A stretch of 64,000 nt of DNA from Bradyrhizobium sp. SRS-191. GTDB lineage: Bacteria > Pseudomonadota > Alphaproteobacteria > Rhizobiales > Xanthobacteraceae. This document shows, one piece after another, positions 19,601 to 27,485 of this stretch. The DNA lies in assembly GCF_024586915.1 (NCBI RefSeq), contig NZ_JANBVS010000010.1, positions 1-64,000 on the forward strand, read 5' to 3'. The notes under the pieces were generated by a model. That model ran no database searches. It was not told the origin of the DNA and saw only the letters and a program-made list of their open reading frames with translations. The position numbers were made by a program, and so were the translations under genes. Every line of letters starts with the position of its first letter. Position 1 is the stretch's first letter.

Positions 19601-22600
19601 TACCTCGCCGTCGGGCTCGCCGGCGCCCAGCAGGCTCGTGAACACGATTGGCATCAGGACAGGCTTCCCGGCCTGTTGCGACAGCAAACGCAAAACCTGA
19701 ACGCCGCTGATGGCGCTATGGTCGAGATCCTGCCAGAGCCGGTCCTGCACGCGCCGCGCCCGCGACGCGAACGGCGAGGCAGACGCCAGATCGATGTCCA
19801 GCAGCGTCATCGACGTGAAGTCGCCGATCACGTCAGCAATGGCCGGATGCAGCGGCTTGCGATCGAACAGGATCAGATTGAGGGCGAAGCGCGACTGGCC
19901 GCTGAACTGCGAAAGGACATCAGCGAATCGGGTGAGCAGGACGACGGCCGGCGTCACGCCCGACTGCTTGGCCTGGCGCTGCAGCTCCTGCCATGCGCTC
20001 GCCGTCACCGTCCTGGACAACCGTCTGAACTCCGGCCGCTCGATGCGCCGGATATCCTGCGTCAGCGGCAGCGCTGGAGCCGGCGGAAAATCCGCCAGCC
20101 GCTGTTCCCAATAATGTTGCGCGCGCTCAGCGGCCGCTCCGCCCTCTTGACGCGCCAGGACATAGTCGCGGAAGGCGCAAGCCGGACGCACAACCTGCCT
20201 GGCCGGGTCCTGGTAGAATTCCTTGAGGTCTCGATTGAAGATCGAGAAGCTCCAGGCATCTCCGATCAGGATGTCGAAGCTGACGAAGACTCGTGTCCTG
20301 CCTCCCGGCAACATGGCAGCCCGGATCTCGAACAGCGGCCATCGCGAGACGTCGAACACCTGGTGGGACATTCGTCCGCGCAAGGCGGACATGCGTTCCG
20401 CCGCCGCATCGGACGTCAGGTCACGCAGATCGTCGATCCGCACCTGATAAAGCGGGACCTCCGGCATGACCTGCTGCTCTCCTGAGGAGAGGATGACCGC
20501 GCGCAGCATGTCATGTCGTTCGATGACCGATCTGACCGCCTGCTCGAACCGTCGAAGGTCGAGCTCGGCCGCACCGAACTCGTAATAGCTGTGAGCGCCG
20601 ATATTGCCGAGCGGGAATGCGCTGCCGCGGCCGGCCCAATAGGCCTGCTGGATATCCGTCAGCAGGAAAGGTCGAAACCGTGCGTCCTCGTCCGGGACCA
20701 GGAGTGTCGTCGGATCGGCGACGACCGCTTGGCCCGCCGGTTGGCCGATATGCTGCGCCAGCCTTTCGATGGTGGGCGCTTCGAACAGCTGGCGGAGCGA
20801 CAGCTCTACTCCCATCTCCGATCGAATCCGTTCGACGAGGCGAAGGGCCTGCAGCGAATGGCCGCCGAGCTGAAAGAAGTTGTCGCGAATGCCGGGCGCG
20901 CTCCGGTGCAGCACATCAGCCCAGATCTCCGCCAGCTTTCGTTCGGTCGCGGTGCGCGCGGCCACCGGCGCGGCGGTGCTCTCCGCGACGAGAGCGACAT
21001 GGCTCGACAGCCGTCGCCGGTCGACCTTTCCATTCGCCGTGAGCGGCAGCCGGTCCAAAACCACGATCTCCTGCGGCATCATGTGCGGCGGCAGGCGAAG
21101 CGCGAGCCGGTCCTGCAGCTCGCCACGCTTCAGGCGAAGATCGCAGACGTCCTGGAGACGCTTGATGTAGTGGAGATTGCCGAGGATGCCGTCCTCGGAC
21201 ACGCCGAAGTCGATCAGGCAAGCAATCTCGTCGACCCCGATCGCATGCAGCCGCTCGGCCAGATCGGCGCAGCTGCTTGGCGAGCCGAGCAGGGAAATCT
21301 GCCCGACATAGCGCTTCAACAGCTCGTCGAGCATCAGCTCGGTGCTGACATCGCCAGCCTCGGCAGCCAGATTGCCGGAACCGAGCAGCCGCCGCCTCAG
21401 CTCCGCATGCGAGGCCAAGTACTTGCGCATCGGCTCTCGCGCGAGCGCAAGGGCCGTCTCATCACTGTCGGCCACCAGCGTGTGGAGCATCACCGTGACA
21501 ACGAACTTGGCCGGATCGAAACCTTTCGACTTCAGCGTGCTGCGGTAACGCGCGATGTTGTCCGCAAGCTCTTCGATCGATTGGTTCAACAATCCGGTCA
21601 GGACGTTGAGACCGTTTTCCGCAGCGGATTCGAAGCTCCGCGCCGAACCTGATGTCGTCAACCAGGCCGGCAGCTCGCGCTGGATGGGGCGCGGAAGCGT
21701 GCGCACCGCAACCGTCTGACCTGCACCATTGCAGCGCTCGACGGCGTCGCCCCGCCAGAGCCGGCGCACTTCATCGACCATCGTCAAGGTCTGTGCCGCC
21801 CGATCGGCATAGCGTCCGGGCGCGAAGACGAAATCGTCGGCCAACCATCCCGGCGCAAAGGCCACGCCTGCCCTGCCGCCGGACAGATTGTCCACGACCG
21901 CCCATTCCTCCGCCACCCTGAGCGGCTCGTGCAGCGGCAGCACGACGCTGCCTGCCCTCAGCTTCACGTGCGTGGTCGACGTGGCAATCGCAGCCGCGAG
22001 CAGCGATGGATTCGGATAGGCCGCGGCCACGTCGGTGAAGTGCCGCTCCGGCGTCCAGATCGCTGACAGCCCGAGCTGATCGGCGCGCCGCGCACTGTCG
22101 AGATAGAGACGATAGATGTCTGCCGGATTGTCGTTGCCGCCGCCCTCGGCGAAGTAGAACAGACCGAACGGCAGGGCCGGCTCGGCCGTCGCGGGCCGCT
22201 GATGAGGAACGACATAGGCAATGAGATGCCGGTCCGTGTCGTCGCCGCCCGCCACCACGACAGCCTGTGCCACGGCCTCGTGGTCCGCGAGCGCGGCCTC
22301 GATCTCACCAAGCTCGACCCTGTAGCCGCGGACCTTGATCTGATGATCGATCCGCCCGAGATATTCGAGATGACCGTTGGCGCGATAACGGACCAGATCG
22401 CCCGTCCGGTACAGCCGCGCACCGTCGCCGAACGGATCCGGCACAAATCGCTCGGCCGTCAGGTCGGGCCGGTGCCAATAGCCGCGGGCTAGGCCTGCGC
22501 CACCGATGTAGAGCTCTCCGACGACACCGATCGGGACGACATTATAATCCTCGTCCAGCACATAGATCGTCGTGTTTGCGATCGGACGACCTATGACGAC

Positions 22601-25030
22601 GTCCTGCGCCGGATCCAGCCTGCAGACCGTCGACCAGATCGTCGTTTCGGTCGGGCCATACATGTTCCAGATCGATGACGCCATCTTCGCAAGCTGCGCG
22701 GGAAGATCGACCGGCATCGCTTCGCCGCCACACAGGCATTTCAGCGGCCGTGCCGGGCGAAAGTTCGCCTCTGCCAGCAGGCGCCAGGTGGACGGTGTAG
22801 CCTGGACGATGGTCGCCCCGGACTCGTCGAGGACGCGTTTCAGTTCCACACCGTCGACGGCGGTGCGCCGTGGAACGATCACCACGCGCGCGCCTGCCGT
22901 CAGCGGCAGATAGATCTCGAGGGCAGCGATGTCGAACGAGATCGGCGTGACCGCAGCCAGCACATCGGTTGCATCGATCCCAGGCACCTTCGCCATATCG
23001 TGGAGGAAATTAACCACTGACGCGTGCGTCACCAGCACGCCTTTCGGCGTCCCCGTGGATCCCGAGGTGTAGATGACGTAGGCGAGATTGTCGGGAGATG
23101 GAAGACGGCCGACAGGAGCCGTGGCCGGCCTCGACTCGATGTCCTTCCAATCGGAATCGATCCGCACGACATGACCGTCGTGATCAGACCATGCGCCGAC
23201 AAGGTCCTCCTGAGTCACCAGCACCGACGCCCCGACATCGGACATCATGAAGGCCAGCCGCTCCCGCGGATAGCTCGGATCCAGCGGCAGATAGGCTCCG
23301 CCCGCCTTCAGGATGCCGAGGAGCCCGACCACCATGTCGAGACCACGCTCGACGCACAGTCCGACCACGACCTCCGGTCCGACGCCGATTTCCCGGAGAT
23401 GATGCGCCAGTCGGTTGGCGCGGCCATCAAGGTCGCGATAACTCAGACGCTGGTCCTCATGGACGATCGCCACCGCGTCCGGAGTCAGCTCCGCCTGTCG
23501 CGCAATCAGCTGGTGGATACACATATCACGCGGCACTGCGACCGCGACCGTCGTCGCGTTCCATTCCTCCACCAGCCGATGCTGCTCGGCCGCGGACAAC
23601 AGTGTGAGCTCGGACAACCGCCTCTCGGGCGAGACAACGATCGCCTCGAGCAGCGCCTGGTAATGTCCGGCCAGCCGCTCGATCGTGGTGCAGTCGAAAA
23701 GATCGCTGGCGTACTCGATTTGCCCTTCGAGCGCGTGATCCCCTGGCGTCATGTACAGCGAGAGATCGAACTTGGCGGCGGTTTTCACCTCCTCGTAGCG
23801 CGTCAGCTTCAGTCCACCAAAGGTCTTGACCGGCAAAGCTGCCGGCTGAAGCGCAAACAAGACTTGAACGAGCGGATGGCGGCCAGGGTCGCGCGACGGC
23901 ATCAGCTCTTCCACGAGCGTTGCGAACGGCAGTCCCTGGTGCTCATAGGCACCGAGAGCGACATCCTTGACCCGCTTCAGCAGATCACGAACCGGCGGGT
24001 CGCCCGACAGGTCCGCCCGCATCACCACCGTGTTGACGAACAGCCCTATCAGTCCTTCGAACTCACGGCGCGGCCGCCCCGCGATCGGTGTGCCGATCAT
24101 GATGTCGAGCTGGCCGCTGTAGCGCTTCAGCAGGATCTGCAACGCCGTCAGCAGCACCATATATAAAGTCACCTGCTCGCGCCGCACGAACACGCGCAAC
24201 TTGTCCGTCAGGTCGGGCGATAGCGTAAAATTCAATGCTGCGCCCGCGGAGCTCGTCGTTTTCGGTCTTGGCCTGTCCGTCGGAAGGTCGAGAGCCGCAG
24301 GCGCGTCCCGCAGCCGAAGTCTCCAATAGTCGACATGCTTCCTCAGCGTCTCGTCATCCAGCGCGGACCGCTGCCATTGCACGAAGTCGGCGAACTGGAT
24401 CACGGGCTTCGGCAGCGGCGACGGCTGCCGCTGGACGAACGCATCATAGAGCGCCGCCAGCTCGCTGATCAGAAGTCCCATCGACAGGCCGTCGGACACG
24501 ATGTGATGCATCGTGACGATCACAAGATGCTCGCGGTCGCCGAGCCGGACGACCTTGGCTCGCAGCAGCGGCGCCTCCGCCAGAACGAAGGGACGGCTCG
24601 CCTCCTCCTCCATCAGGCGGCGACTGGCCTTCTCCCGCGCATCCATGCCGAGTAAGGAGAGATCAGCCAGGTCGATGTGGAACGGTCCGGGCGCATCGAC
24701 CACTTGCGCGCCTTCCCCGTCCACGATCTCGAACCGCGTCCGCAACGTCTCGTGCCGGCGTACGATCTCCTCGAGACACTGCCTCAACACCGCTGCGTCC
24801 AGCGCCCCGCTCAGCTCTGCTGCAGCACAGATGTTGTAGATCGCGCCGTCTCCAAACAGCTGCTCGCCGAACAACAGCGGTTTCTGCGCCAAGGACAACG
24901 GCAGACGTTCGCCTATGCGGCGCTGCGCGGCTGGATGGCTCGTTCGGCCGATGCCCTCCTGCTTCAACAATCGCTCGAGAAGCCGCCGTCTGTCGTCGGA
25001 CAGAGCACCAAAGTCATGCTGCTTATTCAC
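16676..25030 (-). CDS. Non-ribosomal peptide synthetase, C-A[luciferase-like monooxygenase]-PCP-Cy-A-PCP-Ox
   Basis: 2784 residues from a GTG at 25030; GGGGAA lies 5 nt upstream. The frame stays open to 25087, but that part overlaps the ligase gene and looks spurious. The first C domain (HHIVSDG near 175) should take the acyl chain from the upstream ACP. A1 (YTSGSTG near 657) has pocket DILQLGMIWK, glycine-like. A flavin-dependent luciferase-like monooxygenase domain (about 950-1290) interrupts A1 between A8 and A9; the A10 motif NGKVDR follows it. After PCP1 (near 1393) comes a heterocyclisation domain with DxxxxDxxS (DILIGDAWS near 1590). A2 has pocket DLYNMSMIWK, a cysteine code. PCP2 (GGQSISL near 2447) precedes a C-terminal SagB/nitroreductase-like oxidase (about 2560-2784; SAGGLYPVQLY). 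Together these predict an oxidised thiazole next to a modified glycine. Confidence 0.95.
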   Translation of the reverse strand: MNKQHDFGALSDDRRRLLERLLKQEGIGRTSHPAAQRRIGERLPLSLAQKPLLFGEQLFGDGAIYNICAAAELSGALDAAVLRQCLEEIVRRHETLRTRFEIVDGEGAQVVDAPGPFHIDLADLSLLGMDAREKASRRLMEEEASRPFVLAEAPLLRAKVVRLGDREHLVIVTMHHIVSDGLSMGLLISELAALYDAFVQRQPSPLPKPVIQFADFVQWQRSALDDETLRKHVDYWRLRLRDAPAALDLPTDRPRPKTTSSAGAALNFTLSPDLTDKLRVFVRREQVTLYMVLLTALQILLKRYSGQLDIMIGTPIAGRPRREFEGLIGLFVNTVVMRADLSGDPPVRDLLKRVKDVALGAYEHQGLPFATLVEELMPSRDPGRHPLVQVLFALQPAALPVKTFGGLKLTRYEEVKTAAKFDLSLYMTPGDHALEGQIEYASDLFDCTTIERLAGHYQALLEAIVVSPERRLSELTLLSAAEQHRLVEEWNATTVAVAVPRDMCIHQLIARQAELTPDAVAIVHEDQRLSYRDLDGRANRLAHHLREIGVGPEVVVGLCVERGLDMVVGLLGILKAGGAYLPLDPSYPRERLAFMMSDVGASVLVTQEDLVGAWSDHDGHVVRIDSDWKDIESRPATAPVGRLPSPDNLAYVIYTSGSTGTPKGVLVTHASVVNFLHDMAKVPGIDATDVLAAVTPISFDIAALEIYLPLTAGARVVIVPRRTAVDGVELKRVLDESGATIVQATPSTWRLLAEANFRPARPLKCLCGGEAMPVDLPAQLAKMASSIWNMYGPTETTIWSTVCRLDPAQDVVIGRPIANTTIYVLDEDYNVVPIGVVGELYIGGAGLARGYWHRPDLTAERFVPDPFGDGARLYRTGDLVRYRANGHLEYLGRIDHQIKVRGYRVELGEIEAALADHEAVAQAVVVAGGDDTDRHLIAYVVPHQRPATAEPALPFGLFYFAEGGGNDNPADIYRLYLDSARRADQLGLSAIWTPERHFTDVAAAYPNPSLLAAAIATSTTHVKLRAGSVVLPLHEPLRVAEEWAVVDNLSGGRAGVAFAPGWLADDFVFAPGRYADRAAQTLTMVDEVRRLWRGDAVERCNGAGQTVAVRTLPRPIQRELPAWLTTSGSARSFESAAENGLNVLTGLLNQSIEELADNIARYRSTLKSKGFDPAKFVVTVMLHTLVADSDETALALAREPMRKYLASHAELRRRLLGSGNLAAEAGDVSTELMLDELLKRYVGQISLLGSPSSCADLAERLHAIGVDEIACLIDFGVSEDGILGNLHYIKRLQDVCDLRLKRGELQDRLALRLPPHMMPQEIVVLDRLPLTANGKVDRRRLSSHVALVAESTAAPVAARTATERKLAEIWADVLHRSAPGIRDNFFQLGGHSLQALRLVERIRSEMGVELSLRQLFEAPTIERLAQHIGQPAGQAVVADPTTLLVPDEDARFRPFLLTDIQQAYWAGRGSAFPLGNIGAHSYYEFGAAELDLRRFEQAVRSVIERHDMLRAVILSSGEQQVMPEVPLYQVRIDDLRDLTSDAAAERMSALRGRMSHQVFDVSRWPLFEIRAAMLPGGRTRVFVSFDILIGDAWSFSIFNRDLKEFYQDPARQVVRPACAFRDYVLARQEGGAAAERAQHYWEQRLADFPPAPALPLTQDIRRIERPEFRRLSRTVTASAWQELQRQAKQSGVTPAVVLLTRFADVLSQFSGQSRFALNLILFDRKPLHPAIADVIGDFTSMTLLDIDLASASPFASRARRVQDRLWQDLDHSAISGVQVLRLLSQQAGKPVLMPIVFTSLLGAGEPDGEVKELLGASEVSFNLTQTPQVILDCQVSESRDGLHVAWDAVFALLPDGLLEAMFESYLRSLNSLAADARRWQDVSRPELPDEQAAVRMRVNATSKAILPRALHHEFLAHAKATPQAPALLADDCEMSYAELERQSRLLASRLVAMGVVPNRLVAVVMDKGWEQVVAVLAVLRAGGAYLPIDARLPDARLQFLLSNGEVSIALTQQWLAETIGWPEAVTPVVVAKEGDGAAALEHRLPEVDPSDIAYVIYTSGSTGQPKGVVIAHEAAVNTVLDINDRCRLGAGDRVYALSSLSFDLSVYDIFGPLSAGAAIVVPARAETADQGKWTSAVRRWNVTVWNSVPALFDLLVEEALETQVMLPRLRIAMLSGDWIPLGLPAKARRVAQGLGVLAMGGATEAAIWSNYKWVDEIEPDWSSIPYGYPLTNQSYEILNDDLEPCPDWVEGDLYIGGLGLARGYWRDAERTARSFFVHPQTGRRLYRTGDRARYRPDGQIEFLGRRDQQVKVQGYRIELSEIEQALLERPGVRAAVVVMVGERFGAKRLVAYVVSPPEFDVEALRDQLADRIPDYMIPNVFVRMDRLPLSSNGKVDRMALPQVVPSSSAGKGTEAPSDEIERFISGVWAEVLDIESPGLHDNFFEIGGQSISLMRIRRILQTKFERDVPAAIFFERPTIATLAQFFRNADAGGNLDRSQSRGENRRKQLARRGSDQLPTQSVADEHEDSWQILTRIYQTPDSWRAHVERDPIVPSLQSEVAREEFKRRRPGIRTGVVLSSIALSGAGPDDTALRRRSSARDFEDAPIDAADLADLLRNLRSTGATDKIKYRYASAGGLYPVQLYLAIHRMTEAGGVEGIASGSYYYNPDRHALELISPDEPSASGLHLPINRPVFKRASFSLFLICDQDAIAPVYGGESLRFAFLEAGMMCQLLDDAAPDCGIGLAHLGGVDFDAYRSQFQLGPQHVLLHAYLGGAHKKVFAEV

Positions 25031-27161
25031 GACGTTCCCCAGCTTCCTGGTGCTCGCCCAAGGCCAGCAGGCGGGACACTTCGTCATCCGAAAGGCCGGC
25101 GACCCGCGCGAACATCTCGTCGATGATGGCCGCAGATCCGGGCCGCGCGCGATTCCTCACCTGCGTCGCCACCTGCCGCACCATGCAGTCGACGGTTCCG
25201 GCATCCAGCACTCTGGCCAGTTCGAGCCTGACGCCGAGGCTGTCCTCGACCCTGTTCTGGAGACGCGCGGCCATCAGCGAATCGATGCCGAGATCGTAGA
25301 TCGATCGATTCTCGTCGATCTGATCCGCCGGCATTCCGAGCAGCTCGGCGAGATGCGCCTTGAAGATATGCCGAACCGCCTGCTCCACATCGGTCCCGTC
25401 GGTCAGGCGGATTTCCAAGCTATCTGCCTCGCTCCGTGCCCGGCTGGCTGGCGATCGCCACTCCGCGACCACCGCGAGCTGCCCGGTGAGGAATTCTGCG
25501 CGGCATTGCTGGCGCCGGATCTTCCCGCTCGTGGTTCTCGGAATCCTGTTGCGCCTGACCAGCACGATTGCATGCGGCTGCAGTCCGAACTCCCTGGACA
25601 GCACGCTCACCACAGCCTCGAACTCAGCCTCCGACGGCCGGCGTCCCACATCGTCCAACTCGTAAGCAACGACCAGCCGTTCCTCGCGCTCCTCCTCGAC
25701 CGAGAACACCGCTCCAAAGCCGGCACGAAGCCATGGGATCGCCGCCTCGAGCACATGCTCGATGTCATGCGGATGGAAGTTTGCACCGCGAATGATCAGG
25801 AGATCCTTGTGACGGCCCGTGACGAACAACTGCTCATGCCACAGAAATCCGAGATCGCCCGTGCGCAGGAATTCCTCGTCGAGGCCAAAGGGGCGCGCCC
25901 GAAATATCTCCAGGCTTTCGTCAGGACGATTCCAATATCCCCGGCCGACGCTCTCGCTGCGCAGCCAGATTTCGCCCACGACGCCGTCAGGACAGATCCT
26001 CCTCGACGCAGGATCGACGATCAGCACGCGGTGACCATCGAGCACCGGGCCCGCTCCGATCAAGGCCACGCCCTCGGTGTCGCGAACAGGCTCTGCCGCG
26101 CGGCCGATCTCCAGCGATGATCGGTCGAAGCGTTGCGCGCTGCGATCGCTCCAGCCTTGTCCGCTGACCATCAACGTCGCCTCAGCCAGCCCGTAGCAAG
26201 GAAACATCGCCTCTCTGCGGAAGCCTGCGCGACCGAAGGCGGCGCAGAAGCCCTCGACCGTCTCTGCACGGATCGGCTCCGCACCCGTATAAGCCGTCCG
26301 CCACGACGACAGGTCGATCGATTGCAACGCGTCGCCGGCGAGCTCACGCCGGCAATGCTCATATCCGAAGTTCGGCGCGCCGCTGATCGTCGCCGCAAAT
26401 CTCGAGATTGCCTCCAACCACCGGATCGGGCGGCGCAGGAACGACGCCGGCGACATCAAGGTGACGGGAAATCCCGCGTACATCGGCATCAGGATTCCAC
26501 CGATCAAACCCATGTCATGGAAATGCGGCAGCCAACTCACACCCACACTTCGTTCATCGACCTGAGACGTCGCCGCCATCAGACCGATATTGTGGAGCAG
26601 GTTGCGGTGCGAGATCTCGACGCCTTTCGGTGCGGCCGTCGAACCCGACGTGTACTGAAGAAAGGCGAGACCATCCGGGTCGATATCAGGCTCGCGCCCC
26701 CGATGCTCGGTCTCGAGCGCCTCGGGAAACGCCACGATGTCGAATGCGAGCCCCGCCTTGCCGCGCGTCAGCTCTCGGCGAACACGCTCGGCCTCCGAGG
26801 CCCCCACCAGAATGACCGAAGGACTGATGTCAGCGAGTGCTGCACCCACTCGTCCCGCGCCGCCGGTGAAGCTCGGAAGGCTGAGGGGGACAGCAATGGC
26901 TCCGCCGCGAACGCAGCCATAGAACGCGCAGATGAAATCGAGGCCGGGCGCAAAGATCAGCGGAATCGGTCGACCGGAAAGACCTCGCGTTTCAACCCAA
27001 GCGCCGATCCGGCGCGAACTCTCTTCAAGAGAGCGGTACGAAATCTCTCTGCATGCGGCGCCGTCATCGGACAGAAAGCGGTATGCGATGTCGTCTGGCT
27101 GATGGATCGAACGATCAAGCACGAGATCATTGATCGTTCGAGACGTGGCGCCACGCAACAT
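25023..27161 (-). CDS. Fatty acyl-AMP ligase fused to acyl carrier protein
   Basis: 712 residues. The N-terminal 560 or so are an acyl-adenylate-forming enzyme (YTSGSTAAPKG P-loop near 170, GYGRG-type SVGRGYWNRP, RTGDLG, and the terminal TTSGKIRR lysine). Overall layout and order fit the FAAL family, which activates free fatty acids as acyl-AMP and loads them on an ACP without CoA. The ACP follows with its phosphopantetheine serine in GIDSLMA near 625, then a short C-terminal extension (GLSDDEVSRLL) common in PKS-linked ACPs. It is the first gene of the operon, directly before the NRPS whose C domain should accept the chain; the two coding regions overlap by 8 bp (GTGAATAA). A putative promoter lies 75-102 bp upstream. 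The identity of the fatty acid cannot be read from sequence. Confidence 0.95.
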   Translation of the reverse strand: MLRGATSRTINDLVLDRSIHQPDDIAYRFLSDDGAACREISYRSLEESSRRIGAWVETRGLSGRPIPLIFAPGLDFICAFYGCVRGGAIAVPLSLPSFTGGAGRVGAALADISPSVILVGASEAERVRRELTRGKAGLAFDIVAFPEALETEHRGREPDIDPDGLAFLQYTSGSTAAPKGVEISHRNLLHNIGLMAATSQVDERSVGVSWLPHFHDMGLIGGILMPMYAGFPVTLMSPASFLRRPIRWLEAISRFAATISGAPNFGYEHCRRELAGDALQSIDLSSWRTAYTGAEPIRAETVEGFCAAFGRAGFRREAMFPCYGLAEATLMVSGQGWSDRSAQRFDRSSLEIGRAAEPVRDTEGVALIGAGPVLDGHRVLIVDPASRRICPDGVVGEIWLRSESVGRGYWNRPDESLEIFRARPFGLDEEFLRTGDLGFLWHEQLFVTGRHKDLLIIRGANFHPHDIEHVLEAAIPWLRAGFGAVFSVEEEREERLVVAYELDDVGRRPSEAEFEAVVSVLSREFGLQPHAIVLVRRNRIPRTTSGKIRRQQCRAEFLTGQLAVVAEWRSPASRARSEADSLEIRLTDGTDVEQAVRHIFKAHLAELLGMPADQIDENRSIYDLGIDSLMAARLQNRVEDSLGVRLELARVLDAGTVDCMVRQVATQVRNRARPGSAAIIDEMFARVAGLSDDEVSRLLALGEHQEAGERRE

Positions 27162-27235
27162 AACACCACCTACTTCCCCCGCCGGATAACGAACAATGAA
27201 AATCCCGCGGCATTCACGGTCGTCTTATGAGAGGT

Positions 27236-27263
27236 ATTTTCGCTAAGGTTGCAAAGGAGTCAA
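27236..27263 (-). promoter_or_regulatory. Candidate promoter of the NRPS-PKS operon
   Basis: On the minus strand TTGACT (27263-27258) and GAAAAT (27241-27236) are separated by 16 bp, matching 5/6 and 4/6 of the sigma-70 consensus. A start site near 27229 would give a leader of about 68 nt before the FAAL ATG at 27161. It lies downstream of the acylase terminator, as expected for a separate transcription unit. Found by eye only. Confidence 0.35.
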
Positions 27264-27379
27264 TCGGATTTTTTCAAGAACTAATAGCTTTGCAGATCAA
27301 TCGATCTCGAGGTGAGGAGAGCGGCCGCCGGTTCCAGCTACGAAATAACAACGCAACCTTTAATTGCTTGACGCAACTG

Positions 27380-27423
27380 AAAAAGATGACAGCACAAGCC
27401 GTTCTGCGCTTCCTGGCTTGTGC
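27380..27423 (-). terminator. Intrinsic-type terminator after the acylase gene
   Basis: Perfect 9-bp inverted repeat GCACAAGCC / GGCTTGTGC (27415-27423 with 27392-27400, 14-nt loop) followed on the minus strand by TGTCATCTTTTT. It begins 63 bp past the acylase stop codon. The T-run starts a few bases after the stem, so efficiency is uncertain. Confidence 0.5.
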
Positions 27424-27485
27424 AAGACCTCGCAACGACGAAATCAATCCGTGGAGCGGGACGGCTCACGACCTTGCCCTTCGCG

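Larger units (their letters stand above)
27162..27485. other. Gene-free spacer between acylase and FAAL
   Basis: A 324-bp gap of noticeably lower GC than its surroundings. It carries a terminator-like hairpin for the acylase gene (27380-27423) and a candidate sigma-70-type promoter for the synthetase operon (27236-27263), both read on the minus strand. No credible coding sequence is seen on either strand. Confidence 0.7.

Noticed and set aside
25031..25087. N-terminal extension of the first NRPS to ATG 25087
   Set aside because: Overlaps the ligase gene by 65 bp and is not NRPS-like; the GTG at 25030 has a good ribosome site.
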